Source: Bryobacterales bacterium | GTDB taxonomy: Bacteria > Acidobacteriota > Terriglobia > Bryobacterales > Bryobacteraceae | Assembly: GCA_016789785.1 (NCBI GenBank) | Contig: JAEUQE010000099.1 | Coordinates: 1 to 29,135 of the forward strand | DNA: 29,135 bases | Direction of reading: 5' to 3' | Part shown: positions 8,361 to 16,237 of the stretch, one piece after another | Layout: each line of letters opens with the position of its first letter | Numbering within the stretch: position 1 is the first letter of the stretch | Notes under the pieces: model-generated | Seen by the model: only the letters and a program-made list of their open reading frames with translations | What the model was told of the DNA's origin: nothing | Databases searched by the model: none | Program-made: the position numbers and the translations under genes

Positions 8361-9944
8361 ATGAAGTCCACCGCCACACGCCGCGCCGAGACCATGAGCG
8401 GCCTTCCCCTTGAGCCGCGCTACGGTCCGGAGCATGTGACACAACCGCCGCCGCCCGCGGGAGAGTTCCCGTACACCCGCGGCATCCACGAAACGATGTA
8501 TCAGGGCAAGCTGTGGACCATGCGCCAGTTCTCCGGCTTTGCGACGCCGGAGGAAACGAATGCCCGCTACCGCTATCTGCTCTCTCAAGGGCAGAACGGA
8601 CTATCCGTCGCGTTCGACCTGCCCACCTTGATGGGCGTCGATTCGGATCATCCGAACGCGGCAGGCGAGGTGGGCAAATGTGGTGTCGCAGTGAGTTCGC
8701 TCGAAGACATGGAAACGCTGTTTCACGGGATTCCTCTCGGCGACGTCACCGTGTCGATGACCATCAACTCGCCGGCGCCGATCCTCTTTGCGATGTATCT
8801 CGCAGCCGGCGAGCAGCAGGGCGTGCCCTGGGACCGCATGTCGGGCACGCTGCAGAACGACATCCTTAAGGAATACATCGCGCAAAAGGAGTATCTCTAC
8901 CCACCGCGGCCATCCATGCGTCTTGCCGTGGATGTCATCGAGTTCGCGGCCCGTCACGCACCGCGCTTCAATCCGGTCTCCATCAGCGGCTATCACATTC
9001 GCGAAGCTGGCTCCACGGCGGTGCAGGAACTCGCATTCACGCTTCGCGACGGCATCGAGTACGTCGATTGGACGCTTCAGCGCGGCCTTGCGGTGGATGA
9101 ATTCGCTCCCCGGCTGAGCTTCTTCTTCAACGCGCACAACGACTTCTTTGAGGAGATCGCGAAGTATCGCGCCGCCCGCCGCATGTGGGCTCACATCATG
9201 CGGGAGCGATTCGGCGCCAAGGACGAACGAAGCTGGAAGCTGCGCTTTCACACGCAGACCGCGGGCTGTTCGCTCACCTGGCAGCAGCCCTACAACAACG
9301 TGGTCCGGACCGCGATCCAGGCGCTTGCGGGAGTGATGGGCGGCACGCAGTCTCTGCATACGAACTCACTGGACGAAGCGTATGCTCTCCCGAGCGAGCA
9401 AGCCGTGACTCTGGCGCTGCGGACGCAGCAGATCATCGCGCACGAGAGCAATGTGACCGCCGTGCCCGACCCGCTCGGCGGAAGTTACTTTGTGGAATGG
9501 CTGACGGATCGTGTGGAAGCCGGGGCCAACGAGTATATCCGCCGCATTGATGAAATGGGCGGCATGATCCCCGCCATCGACGCAGGGTTTCCGCAGCGCG
9601 AAATCGCCGATGCAAGCTTCCGCTTCCAGCGGCAGGTGGAGCAGGGCGACGCGGTCATTACTGGCGTGAATCGTTTTCAGGCGCAGAATGACCAGCCCAT
9701 TGAACTGCTGCAGATTGATGAGTCGGCGGCCCGGCGTCAGGAAGAGAAACTGGCATCGCTCCGGAAGCGGCGTGACAACGCGAAGGTGCAGGCTACGCTT
9801 GATGCGATGAAGCGCGCCGCGGAAGCGCAGCAGAACACGATGCCGCACATTCTGGATGCGGTTCGCGCATATGCCACGGTGGGCGAGATCTGCGGCGCTT
9901 TCTACGACGTGTTTGGGTCGTACACAGAGTCCAGCGTCATCTGA
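8361..9944 (+). CDS. icmA: Isobutyryl-CoA mutase-like large subunit (B12-dependent acyl-CoA mutase)
   Basis: A 527-residue catalytic subunit of the methylmalonyl-CoA mutase superfamily: a substrate-binding TIM barrel only, without the cobalamin-binding domain, which must be a separate protein not in this window. Family landmarks are [38 protein letters not shown] (Y211, H212) and [10 protein letters not shown]. Two specificity positions differ from methylmalonyl-CoA mutase: Tyr89 of the Propionibacterium enzyme is Phe57 here (RQFSGF), and Arg207 is Gln175 (EYIAQKEY). Phe and Gln are the residues described for isobutyryl-CoA mutase, which interconverts isobutyryl-CoA and n-butyryl-CoA. The ATG at 8361 is chosen; another at 8394 would also work. 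The longer frame upstream is antisense to the SDR gene. Its stop lies 2 bases from that of the convergent decarboxylase. Confidence 0.85.
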   Translation: MKSTATRRAETMSGLPLEPRYGPEHVTQPPPPAGEFPYTRGIHETMYQGKLWTMRQFSGFATPEETNARYRYLLSQGQNGLSVAFDLPTLMGVDSDHPNAAGEVGKCGVAVSSLEDMETLFHGIPLGDVTVSMTINSPAPILFAMYLAAGEQQGVPWDRMSGTLQNDILKEYIAQKEYLYPPRPSMRLAVDVIEFAARHAPRFNPVSISGYHIREAGSTAVQELAFTLRDGIEYVDWTLQRGLAVDEFAPRLSFFFNAHNDFFEEIAKYRAARRMWAHIMRERFGAKDERSWKLRFHTQTAGCSLTWQQPYNNVVRTAIQALAGVMGGTQSLHTNSLDEAYALPSEQAVTLALRTQQIIAHESNVTAVPDPLGGSYFVEWLTDRVEAGANEYIRRIDEMGGMIPAIDAGFPQREIADASFRFQRQVEQGDAVITGVNRFQAQNDQPIELLQIDESAARRQEEKLASLRKRRDNAKVQATLDAMKRAAEAQQNTMPHILDAVRAYATVGEICGAFYDVFGSYTESSVI

Positions 9945-9946
9945 AT

Positions 9947-11353
9947 TTACTGCCCTGACGCCAGGTCGTCCGAAATGCGCGACAACACTCCGAGCGCATC
10001 TTCGATGTCCGCCCATGTGGTGTGGATGTTGCCGATCGCCCACCGGAGCATGAATCTCCCCCCAACCGATGTCTTCGAGAAGAAGCCCGCGCCGCTTTGA
10101 TTGAGCCGCTCGAACAACACGGCATTGCGTTCATCCGAGCCTCGCATACGGAAACAGACCAGCGACATCGGGTGCGGTGCGCAGATCTCGAATCGCGGAT
10201 CCATGCTGAGCCTTTCGGCAAGCCGCTGCGCCATCTCGACATGCCCGCGAATCAGCGCTGCGATTTTCTCATGGCCGAAATACCGCATCACAAACCATAG
10301 CTTCAAGGCGCGGAAGCGGCGTCCGAGCGGCACCGTGTAGTCCATGTAATTCACGACCTGCGCGTCCTGCCCCGTGCGCAGATACTCCGGCACAAGCGAG
10401 AGTGCTTCGCGCAGCACTTCCGGCTGTCGCACATAGAATGCGCTGAGGTCGATCGGCGTGAAAAGCCACTTGTGCGGATTGACGACGAAGGAATCGGCGC
10501 GGGCCACGCCATCGAGCATGTGCCGGTATTCCGGCACAACGCCCATGTGCCCTCCATAAGCTCCATCCACATGGAGCCACAACTGCTCCCGCTCGCAGAT
10601 ATCGGCGATGGCGGGCACCGGGTCGACGGCGGTGGTCGACGTGGTGCCGATGGTCGCGGCAACGCACATGGGACGGAGCCCTGCGGCGCGATCCGCGGCG
10701 ATGGCTTCGACGAGCAGTTGCGGCTTCATCGCGAAGCTCTCATCCGTGCCGATTAGCCGGATGTTCTTGCGTCCAAGCCCAAGCGCGAGGCCCGCTTTCT
10801 CCACGGACGAGTGCGCGTGCTCCGACGTGTAAAGAATGAGATTCGCCGGTGCGCCCGCGGTGCGTGTCTCCGGTGCAGCCTTCGCGCGCGCCGCGAGAAT
10901 CGCATGAAAGGTGCTGTTCGACGCAGTGTCGTGGATCATGCCGAAGAAGCTCTCTGGCAAACCCAGCCACTTGCGCAGCCAGCCAAGTGTGACTTGTTCC
11001 AGCTCCGTGACTGCTGGAGACGACTGCCACAGCATGCCGTTCATGTTCAGCGTCGCGATGAGTGCCTCGGCCAGGATGCCCGGGCCGCTGGTCGACACCG
11101 AGAAGTACGAAAAAAATCGTGGATGATTCCAGATGGTGGAGTGGGGCACGATGAGCCGCTCGAAATCCTGAAGAATGCGATCCATCGGCTCGCCTTGAAC
11201 AGGGGCTTCGGGCGGCAACTGGCGGGTGAGCGATCCTGGTGGATTCGAGGGCAGAACCGGGAGCCGGTGCGGGTCGGCGAGGAAATCGGCGATCCAATCC
11301 ACCACTTGGTGGCCATAGCGGCGGAACTCATCGGGAGGCATGTCGAGCGGCAT
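9947..11353 (-). CDS. PLP-dependent group II decarboxylase (aromatic amino acid decarboxylase-like)
   Basis: A 468-residue fold-type I decarboxylase of the DDC/TDC/GAD family. The Schiff-base lysine is K295 in FVVNPHKWLF; D263 in HVDGAYGG contacts the PLP nitrogen; and SEHAHSSVEKAG (from 177) holds the conserved histidines near the cofactor. The N-terminal segment HPRFFSYFSVSTSGPGILAE and the PLGRRFRALKLWFVMRYFG segment match aromatic-L-amino-acid decarboxylases, so tyrosine, DOPA, tryptophan or phenylalanine is the likely substrate, giving the amine and CO2. It is cytoplasmic with no signal. It follows the DHDPS-family gene by 27 bases on the same strand and is probably co-transcribed, although the two reactions have no obvious link. 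The 3' end almost touches that of the mutase gene. Confidence 0.9.
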   Translation of the reverse strand: MPLDMPPDEFRRYGHQVVDWIADFLADPHRLPVLPSNPPGSLTRQLPPEAPVQGEPMDRILQDFERLIVPHSTIWNHPRFFSYFSVSTSGPGILAEALIATLNMNGMLWQSSPAVTELEQVTLGWLRKWLGLPESFFGMIHDTASNSTFHAILAARAKAAPETRTAGAPANLILYTSEHAHSSVEKAGLALGLGRKNIRLIGTDESFAMKPQLLVEAIAADRAAGLRPMCVAATIGTTSTTAVDPVPAIADICEREQLWLHVDGAYGGHMGVVPEYRHMLDGVARADSFVVNPHKWLFTPIDLSAFYVRQPEVLREALSLVPEYLRTGQDAQVVNYMDYTVPLGRRFRALKLWFVMRYFGHEKIAALIRGHVEMAQRLAERLSMDPRFEICAPHPMSLVCFRMRGSDERNAVLFERLNQSGAGFFSKTSVGGRFMLRWAIGNIHTTWADIEDALGVLSRISDDLASGQ

Positions 11354-11380
11354 CTTTTCATGATGCCAGCCGGGCGGGTG

Positions 11381-12289
11381 TTATGCCTGTTGCGCTTCCT
11401 TTACAACCACGGGCAGCCATTCGCGGAACCAGTTGCGAAACTCCTCCATGCGCTTCTCCGTGGATTGCGCGAAGGGAATGGAGCGCAGTCCCACCTTGAT
11501 GCCGCGGACACCTACGGCCTCGCGTACGCCGGATGGGCCGGGGAACGTCTCGATCCAGCGGATGAACTCGGCGAGCCGCGCCGTCAGCATCACAATCGTT
11601 GCATCGCTGGATCGTTCGATGGCGCGGTTCAGCCCAATGACGAGTTCCGGCACTGCGCAGGCACAACCGGAGATCACACCATCCGCCCCGGCCGTACGCC
11701 CGCGCGTGAGCAGATTGTCGTTGCCCACCATCAGTACGAACTCCTTGCTCCTGCGCGCTTCAATGAGCTTCAACAAGTACGTCCAATCGCCGCTCGAATC
11801 CTTGATCCCGGCCACGACGTCCTGTTCGATCAACTCCAGTGCCACTTCGATCGGGATGGCGTTGTTGAACGCGGGCAGATTGTAAAGCAGCAGCGGGACC
11901 TGCTTGCCGATTTCGTCTTTCATGCGAAGCATGAACTCGCGAATCTCTTCGGCGGAATAGCGAAAGAAGTACGGGGGCATCAGCAGCAGACCCGCTGCTC
12001 CATTGGCAATTGCGTCCTCGGCGATCTTTTCGGCTTCCTCGAAACAGGAGTGTGTCGCGTTGACGATCAGGGGCACGCGGCTGCGCTTGATCGCCATGTG
12101 GGTGAAGCGGATGCGCTCTTCCGTGGGGAAATGTGGAAACTCTCCCGTTGCGCCGAACAGAGCGATGCCGCGAACGCCCTGCGCGTTGAGAAAATCGATC
12201 ACCTCCAGGGCTGCTCCGAGATCCATCTGGTAGGCATCGGTGCGGGAAGGCGTGACTGCCGCCGCGAGAACTCCATCGAACTGTGGCAT
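11381..12289 (-). CDS. DHDPS/N-acetylneuraminate lyase family aldolase
   Basis: A 302-residue class I aldolase of the dihydrodipicolinate synthase superfamily. The pyruvate-binding loop GATGE is at 46-50, the catalytic tyrosine at Y136 (LLYNLPAF) and the Schiff-base lysine at K163 (AGIKDSSGD). Members condense or cleave pyruvate with an aldehyde: lysine synthesis, sialic acid lysis, or keto-deoxy-sugar-acid metabolism. The gene neighbourhood has no lysine genes, so a catabolic keto-acid aldolase is more likely than DapA; a sialic acid link with the distant sialidase-like gene is only speculation. A GTG at 12304 would add five residues; the ATG at 12289 starts exactly where family members usually start. 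The decarboxylase gene follows 27 bases downstream. Confidence 0.87.
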   Translation of the reverse strand: MPQFDGVLAAAVTPSRTDAYQMDLGAALEVIDFLNAQGVRGIALFGATGEFPHFPTEERIRFTHMAIKRSRVPLIVNATHSCFEEAEKIAEDAIANGAAGLLLMPPYFFRYSAEEIREFMLRMKDEIGKQVPLLLYNLPAFNNAIPIEVALELIEQDVVAGIKDSSGDWTYLLKLIEARRSKEFVLMVGNDNLLTRGRTAGADGVISGCACAVPELVIGLNRAIERSSDATIVMLTARLAEFIRWIETFPGPSGVREAVGVRGIKVGLRSIPFAQSTEKRMEEFRNWFREWLPVVVKEAQQA

Positions 12290-12335
12290 GAGATAAGAAC
12301 CCACATTCTATCGGAGTTGCTCCGGTTCCTGGAAA

Positions 12336-12380
12336 CTACGCCAGTTGCAGCCGCGCACGCAGGGCCACCGCCGCGGATTT
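12336..12380 (-). pseudogene. Possible remnant or duplicate of a gene 3' end
   Basis: Read on the minus strand, this stretch encodes VALRARLQLA followed by a stop. It closely matches the end of the membrane-protein gene at 13234 (PALRSRLQLA, stop). At DNA level 12340-12366 and 13238-13264 agree at 23 of 27 bases, with 14 identical in a row. Several differences fall at codon third positions. The longer frame (to 12521) has no similarity upstream, so only the tail seems duplicated. The two copies bracket the parDE module. Confidence 0.4.
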
Positions 12381-12565
12381 GGAATTCAGCCGGTTGGTGT
12401 GAAATGACCTCACGCGCTTTCTTCCCCGCCCCCTCCCATCTCGTCGAGACAGTCTTCGAGGCCGGAATTGACCTCGGGTTTGGTCGTGCCTCTCGCAGTC
12501 AGAATTTGACTGTACTCTCACTCCCGCCCATCCCGATGGAGCGATAATGGCAAGAGGAACACAGG

Positions 12566-12910
12566 ATGCCTATCGAACAGATGAACGTTTCGCTACCGCC
12601 AAGGATGGCCAAGTTCATTCGCGGCAAGGTAAAGTCCGGCCAGTACACCAATGCCAGCGAAGTGGTGCGCGACGCGGTGCGGCACATGCAGGAGGCGGAA
12701 GCAACTCGCAAGAGCAAGCATGGTGATGGGCTGGACGCACCCTTGTTACCCGGCGAAAAGGAAAGCATACGCGCACGGGTGCAAGCGGGAATCGCCGCGA
12801 TGGATCGTGGCGACTACATCGCCTATGACGGGAAAGAGGGGCTGGAACAGCTTCGCGCGAAGATGATCGCCACCGTAAAAAGAGCAGCGCGATCCGGCAA
12901 GAGCGGCTGA
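12566..12910 (+). CDS. parD: ParD-like type II antitoxin
   Basis: A 114-residue antitoxin with an N-terminal ribbon-helix-helix DNA-binding domain: strand EQMNVSLPPRM, helix MAKFIRGKVKSG, then YTNASEVVRDAVRHMQEAE (about residues 5-45), the CopG/ParD pattern. The C-terminal part, expected to wrap the toxin, is charged and probably disordered when free. It binds the ParE toxin and likely represses its own promoter. A ribosome binding site (agagg) lies 8 bases before the ATG. The stop overlaps the parE ATG by one base (tgatg), the classical coupled arrangement. At 114 residues it is longer than the usual 80-95, mainly through an insertion-like middle segment. Its partner toxin gene is frameshifted. 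Confidence 0.88.
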   Translation: MPIEQMNVSLPPRMAKFIRGKVKSGQYTNASEVVRDAVRHMQEAEATRKSKHGDGLDAPLLPGEKESIRARVQAGIAAMDRGDYIAYDGKEGLEQLRAKMIATVKRAARSGKSG

Positions 12911-13213
12911 TGCTCTACTACCGGATCAGCGGTCCCGCGGACCAAGAGATCGATGAAATTCTGACGCAGATCGCGGCAGACGCGGGCGTGGAAGCAGGAC
13001 TGGGCGTCGTGAGCGATTTTCTCGACTTGTTCTATCTATTGGCGAAACAACCACGGGCCGGGCGTCTGGTTCCCGAGTTCGGTAGGGAGATCCGGCGATT
13101 CCCCCTGCGGAGAGTATCTCATCTACTACCGCGCGAGAAAGACATGCATCGAAGTGCTGCATGTTTTTCACGGCAAGCGTGACCAGCAAAAGGCTTGGCG
13201 CAAAAGACCATGA
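12910..13213 (+). pseudogene. parE: ParE-like toxin gene, frameshifted at a C5 run
   Basis: The first 65 codons (MLYYRISGPADQEIDEIL..., RAGRLVPEFGREIRRFP) match the RelE/ParE toxin family, which poisons DNA gyrase or mRNA translation. After the run of five C at 13101-13105 the frame continues into an unrelated tail ending at 13182. If one C is ignored, the next frame gives PCGEYLIYYRARKTCIEVLH and then VFHGKRDQQKAWRKRP to a stop at 13213, exactly the ParE C-terminal strand pattern, for a full length of about 100 residues. So the gene carries a one-base insertion at a homopolymer, through mutation, sequencing error or a programmed shift. Loss of the C-terminal strands should inactivate the toxin while parD stays intact. 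Confidence 0.85.
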
Positions 13214-13233
13214 CGTTTCGGCCGTCCAACGGC

Positions 13234-14241
13234 TCAAGCCAGTTGCAGCCGGGAGCGCAGAGCCGGGTCGTGACGCACGTGCCAGATCCTGCTGTCGAGG
13301 TAGTAGTGCGTGAACCCGAATCCGCAGAAGAGCCCGAAGGCGAGATCGCTGATGCGGCCGAGATGGAAGCCAGGCACTCGATACAGCACACTGAACACGA
13401 TCCCCATCAGCGCATATGCCATCAGACTTCGAGTCACCGCCGCGGGAATCCGCCCGTAGTCGGCAGCCGCCTCCGAGCCCGAATACTTGTTGCGGTTGTA
13501 GAACCACACGATGGCGTGATACTGCAGGTTGTGGACGATGGTCACCGTTGGCACCGCGGCCTGCCGGCTTAGAAATCCGAACGTCAGCCAGTGCAGCGGC
13601 ACAATCGCCGCCAGCAGCCACAGCTTCGGCAGGTTCCACTGTGCCGTTTCCCGGAGACGCGCGGCATAGTTCACGGCCACCCAGGCAACACCCGCATACA
13701 CAATCCACTCGAAGCCCGGCGCCAGTTTGTTCAACGCGAACCGCGCGGGAATCCCCAATTCTTCGGGATGATGCACAAAGAAGCGCAGGAACGGCGGCGC
13801 TACCGTCATCACCGCAAGAAACCATTGGTCGAGCCGGGTGTCCCGAGGATCGAGATCTCTCGCCTTCACCTTGTACAGCATCACGAAACCCCAATGCTGC
13901 CGGATCACATGATAGTAAGCCCACACGCCCACGAAGATCGCCAGGAGCAGCTTCAAGCCCGCCAGCACCAGAATCGGGCCGGCGGCGAAACAAAGGGCGA
14001 GCGCGCCAAACAGCAGCGCTCCGTTCCGTGTGCGTTCTTCGCGGTCGAAGTAGGTGCGTGAAGCGGTCGCGAAGATGTGCGTACCATCGAAGCCGATCGA
14101 CCAGATCCACCACATCCACGACGCGGGCATTTGAAACACCGTATAGAGGATCAAATAGAGATAGCCCGCCGCGGCGCTGCCGATCACGAACGTCATGTCG
14201 GCGCTGCGGCTGATGATCCACCGTGTGGGCTGAGCCGTCAT
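13234..14241 (-). CDS. Histidine-rich multi-pass membrane protein, unknown function
   Basis: A 335-residue protein with about eight hydrophobic segments, so an inner-membrane protein. I do not recognise the family. Histidines near membrane segments form recurring motifs: FDGTH (51-55), HVIRQH (111-116), HH (157-158), HNLQYH (237-242), THYYLD (311-316) and HVRHD (321-325). This could be a metal site of the desaturase/hydroxylase type, but the spacing is not a classical HxxxH/HxxHH set. The ATG at 14241 lies one base after the stop of the upstream hydrolase gene, which indicates translational coupling; the frame open to 14367 is not used. It is the last gene of a six-gene operon. Its extreme 3' end has a near-copy beyond the parDE module. 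Confidence 0.75.
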   Translation of the reverse strand: MTAQPTRWIISRSADMTFVIGSAAAGYLYLILYTVFQMPASWMWWIWSIGFDGTHIFATASRTYFDREERTRNGALLFGALALCFAAGPILVLAGLKLLLAIFVGVWAYYHVIRQHWGFVMLYKVKARDLDPRDTRLDQWFLAVMTVAPPFLRFFVHHPEELGIPARFALNKLAPGFEWIVYAGVAWVAVNYAARLRETAQWNLPKLWLLAAIVPLHWLTFGFLSRQAAVPTVTIVHNLQYHAIVWFYNRNKYSGSEAAADYGRIPAAVTRSLMAYALMGIVFSVLYRVPGFHLGRISDLAFGLFCGFGFTHYYLDSRIWHVRHDPALRSRLQLA

Positions 14242-14242
14242 G

Positions 14243-14893
14243 CTACTCAATCGCCCTCGCGAACGCGGCGAACAATCGGGTGTCGGGCTCTCGCGAGGGG
14301 ACACGATCCTCGGGATGCCACTGTACGGCGATCGCAAAACGGCGCGACGGAAGTTCCATCGCCTCAATTACACCATCCTCGGAGCGGGCCGAGATCACAA
14401 GGCCTTCTCCGGCAGTATCGACCGCCTGATGATGGCGCGAATTCACCGTCAATGACGCCGTGCCGATCAACGACGCCAGGCGCGTACCTTCGTTGATCTC
14501 GATGGAATGCACGTCGAGAACACCGCGCTGACGGTGCGCAGGGGTCTGCGGCAGATGCTGGATCAGAGTACCTCCGAGGGCGACGTTCAGCAACTGCATC
14601 CCGCGGCAAATCGCCAGCAGCGGCAAGTCACGATCGAGAGCTTGCCGCGCCAGCGCAAGTTCCATGGCGTCACGGGCGTCGTCGGGTGCGTCTTTCGGGG
14701 AAAGCGGCTCACGTCCATACAGCCGGGCGTTCACGTCGGTGCCTCCGCTGAATAGCAGGCCACAGGCGCCATCCAGGCTCCAGGCACGATCCGGATGAAG
14801 TGGCAAGGCCTCCACGCCGGAGTATCGCAACGCGTCGACGTAGGGCGCCAGTTTCGCCTCGGCACGATAGGTGACGGCGACCCGTCGCACCAT
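14243..14893 (-). CDS. Class-I glutamine amidotransferase-like hydrolase (peptidase C26, PuuD-like)
   Basis: A 216-residue protein of the gamma-glutamyl-GABA hydrolase (C26) family. The nucleophile elbow is C96 in AICRGMQLLNVALGG. The catalytic His-Glu pair is H193 and E195 in VQWHPED, and NSRHHQAV (151-158) is the family substrate motif. Such enzymes hydrolyse gamma-glutamyl amides, for example gamma-glutamyl-GABA in putrescine breakdown. It is shorter than PuuD (about 250) but complete in its motifs. No other putrescine genes are present; the next gene upstream is a secreted amidohydrolase whose stop overlaps this ATG by one base (tgatg). The ATG at 14893 is preferred over a TTG one codon earlier. 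It is cytoplasmic, and its substrate is uncertain. Confidence 0.85.
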   Translation of the reverse strand: MVRRVAVTYRAEAKLAPYVDALRYSGVEALPLHPDRAWSLDGACGLLFSGGTDVNARLYGREPLSPKDAPDDARDAMELALARQALDRDLPLLAICRGMQLLNVALGGTLIQHLPQTPAHRQRGVLDVHSIEINEGTRLASLIGTASLTVNSRHHQAVDTAGEGLVISARSEDGVIEAMELPSRRFAIAVQWHPEDRVPSREPDTRLFAAFARAIE

Positions 14894-16209
14894 CAACGGA
14901 CCTTGTTGCCGGCGATGTATACGGCGTCGATCGCCTGGGCGTTCTTGATGCTTTCGGCCGGGTTCTTCGTAAGCACCACGAAGTCGGCCCAGTGCCCTGG
15001 TTCCACGGTGCCGAGATCCTTCGACGCGCTGAGAAAATCCGCCGAGTGTTTCGAGAAGATCGTGATGATCTGCATGGGCGTGAACCCGGCCTCGATCATA
15101 AGTTCCATCTCTTTGTGCTCGAAGAAGCCCGAGAAGCGCGCCGGCGGGCCGCTATCGGTGGCGAAACCGACCTTCACTCCCGCTTCGTGCAGTTTCTTGA
15201 GATTCTGCTGCGCTGTTTTGAGGAAGCCGCGGTACTTGGGCATGTCCTTGTCGCCTTGCAGGCGCTTGCGATAGGCGTCGCTGTCCACGGTCTTCACCAC
15301 CTCGGGCGCGACGGACATGGTGAAGAAGGGGTCTCGCACGAAGTCAGCCGGGTCGGCGAAGACAAACACGGAAAGCTCCCTCACCAGCGTGCCCAACTGC
15401 CAGGTTCCCGTCTTTTTCATTGCCGCAATCAGCGCAGCATCCACGGGCTTGTCGCGCACGCTGTGTGCGGCGGCGTAAAGCCCACGTTCAGCCAGAGCCT
15501 TGGCATCTTCGTAGTAGAAGATGTGTGCGGCGGTGCGGAGGCCACGCTTCTTGCCTTCCTGAATGATGGCGTTGCTCAACTCCAGCGGGATCTTGACCTC
15601 CTTGCCGAGGTGATCATCCACCCAGATCTTGAGGAAGTCCGGCTTCTTCGGGGCGAGTTCGGCCACGGCTTTCTTCACGTCGTCCACCGTTGCGACCTCG
15701 TAGGGTATGCCCTTCATTCCCGGCGCCGTCGTGGGGTAGCCGCTCGGTCCGGTGAAGCCGCGGCCCGCGGTGAAGATGCGTGTCATCTTCGGACGTCCGG
15801 CGCGTTGGCTGGCGCGCATGTCGAAGATCAGCGGCTGGTCACTGCCCATGCTGAGGATGGAAGTGACACCGTATTTCGCGTACGTGGACAGCTGGGCCTC
15901 CACATTCTGGCTCGTGAAGTTCTTCGGGTCCTGCGTAAGCCCCACGACGTTGCCGAGGTGCCCATGGAGATTGATGATTCCGGGCATGACGAACTTGCCC
16001 GCGCAATCCACGGTCTGTGCGCCCGCGGGCGCCTTCAGTTGCGCGGCGGCACCCACCCACCGAATCCGGCCATCGGTGACAATCATCGCGGAGTCCGGCT
16101 GCGGAGCCTTGCCCGTGCCGTCAATCAGCGTGAAGCCCTTGAAGACCGTCGTTTCGGCGGACAGGAGCCCGCCGGATATGAGCAGCGAAGTGAGAAGTAG
16201 GTATCGCAA
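14893..16209 (-). CDS. Secreted metal-dependent amidohydrolase
   Basis: A 438-residue exported amidohydrolase (imidazolonepropionase/prolidase-like branch). The metal motif HGH is at 82-84 (INLHGHLG) after the family lead VMPGI. Further likely ligands are the lysine of FLKIWVDD, histidines in TAAHIFYY and AAAHSVRD, and the aspartate of GFATDSGPP. The frame is open to 16293, but a TTG at 16209 is the better start: it has ggag seven bases upstream and gives a perfect signal peptide (MRYLLLTSLLISGGLLSAET), while the longer version places a charged, non-signal stretch first and overlaps the upstream gene. Similar enzymes cleave cyclic amides, dipeptides or Xaa-Pro bonds; the substrate is unknown. 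It is the fourth gene of the minus-strand operon. Confidence 0.87.
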   Translation of the reverse strand: MRYLLLTSLLISGGLLSAETTVFKGFTLIDGTGKAPQPDSAMIVTDGRIRWVGAAAQLKAPAGAQTVDCAGKFVMPGIINLHGHLGNVVGLTQDPKNFTSQNVEAQLSTYAKYGVTSILSMGSDQPLIFDMRASQRAGRPKMTRIFTAGRGFTGPSGYPTTAPGMKGIPYEVATVDDVKKAVAELAPKKPDFLKIWVDDHLGKEVKIPLELSNAIIQEGKKRGLRTAAHIFYYEDAKALAERGLYAAAHSVRDKPVDAALIAAMKKTGTWQLGTLVRELSVFVFADPADFVRDPFFTMSVAPEVVKTVDSDAYRKRLQGDKDMPKYRGFLKTAQQNLKKLHEAGVKVGFATDSGPPARFSGFFEHKEMELMIEAGFTPMQIITIFSKHSADFLSASKDLGTVEPGHWADFVVLTKNPAESIKNAQAIDAVYIAGNKVR

Positions 16210-16237
16210 ACAGTGACTCCGGAAAGGGATTATACAC

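Noticed and set aside
8361..9944. Naming the gene methylmalonyl-CoA mutase
   Set aside because: The two carboxylate-binding residues are replaced by Phe and Gln, as in isobutyryl-CoA mutase.
10811..12547. 578-codon open frame on the plus strand
   Set aside because: It is antisense to the decarboxylase and DHDPS-family genes, both of which have intact catalytic motifs; it shows no domain and arises from GC-rich codon structure.
12507..12548. Promoter for parDE from ttgact and gataat
   Set aside because: The two boxes are about 30 bases apart, far beyond normal spacing, and gataat would leave almost no leader.
14992..16200. 402-codon open frame on the plus strand
   Set aside because: Antisense shadow of the secreted amidohydrolase, with His/Arg-rich composition and no recognisable fold.
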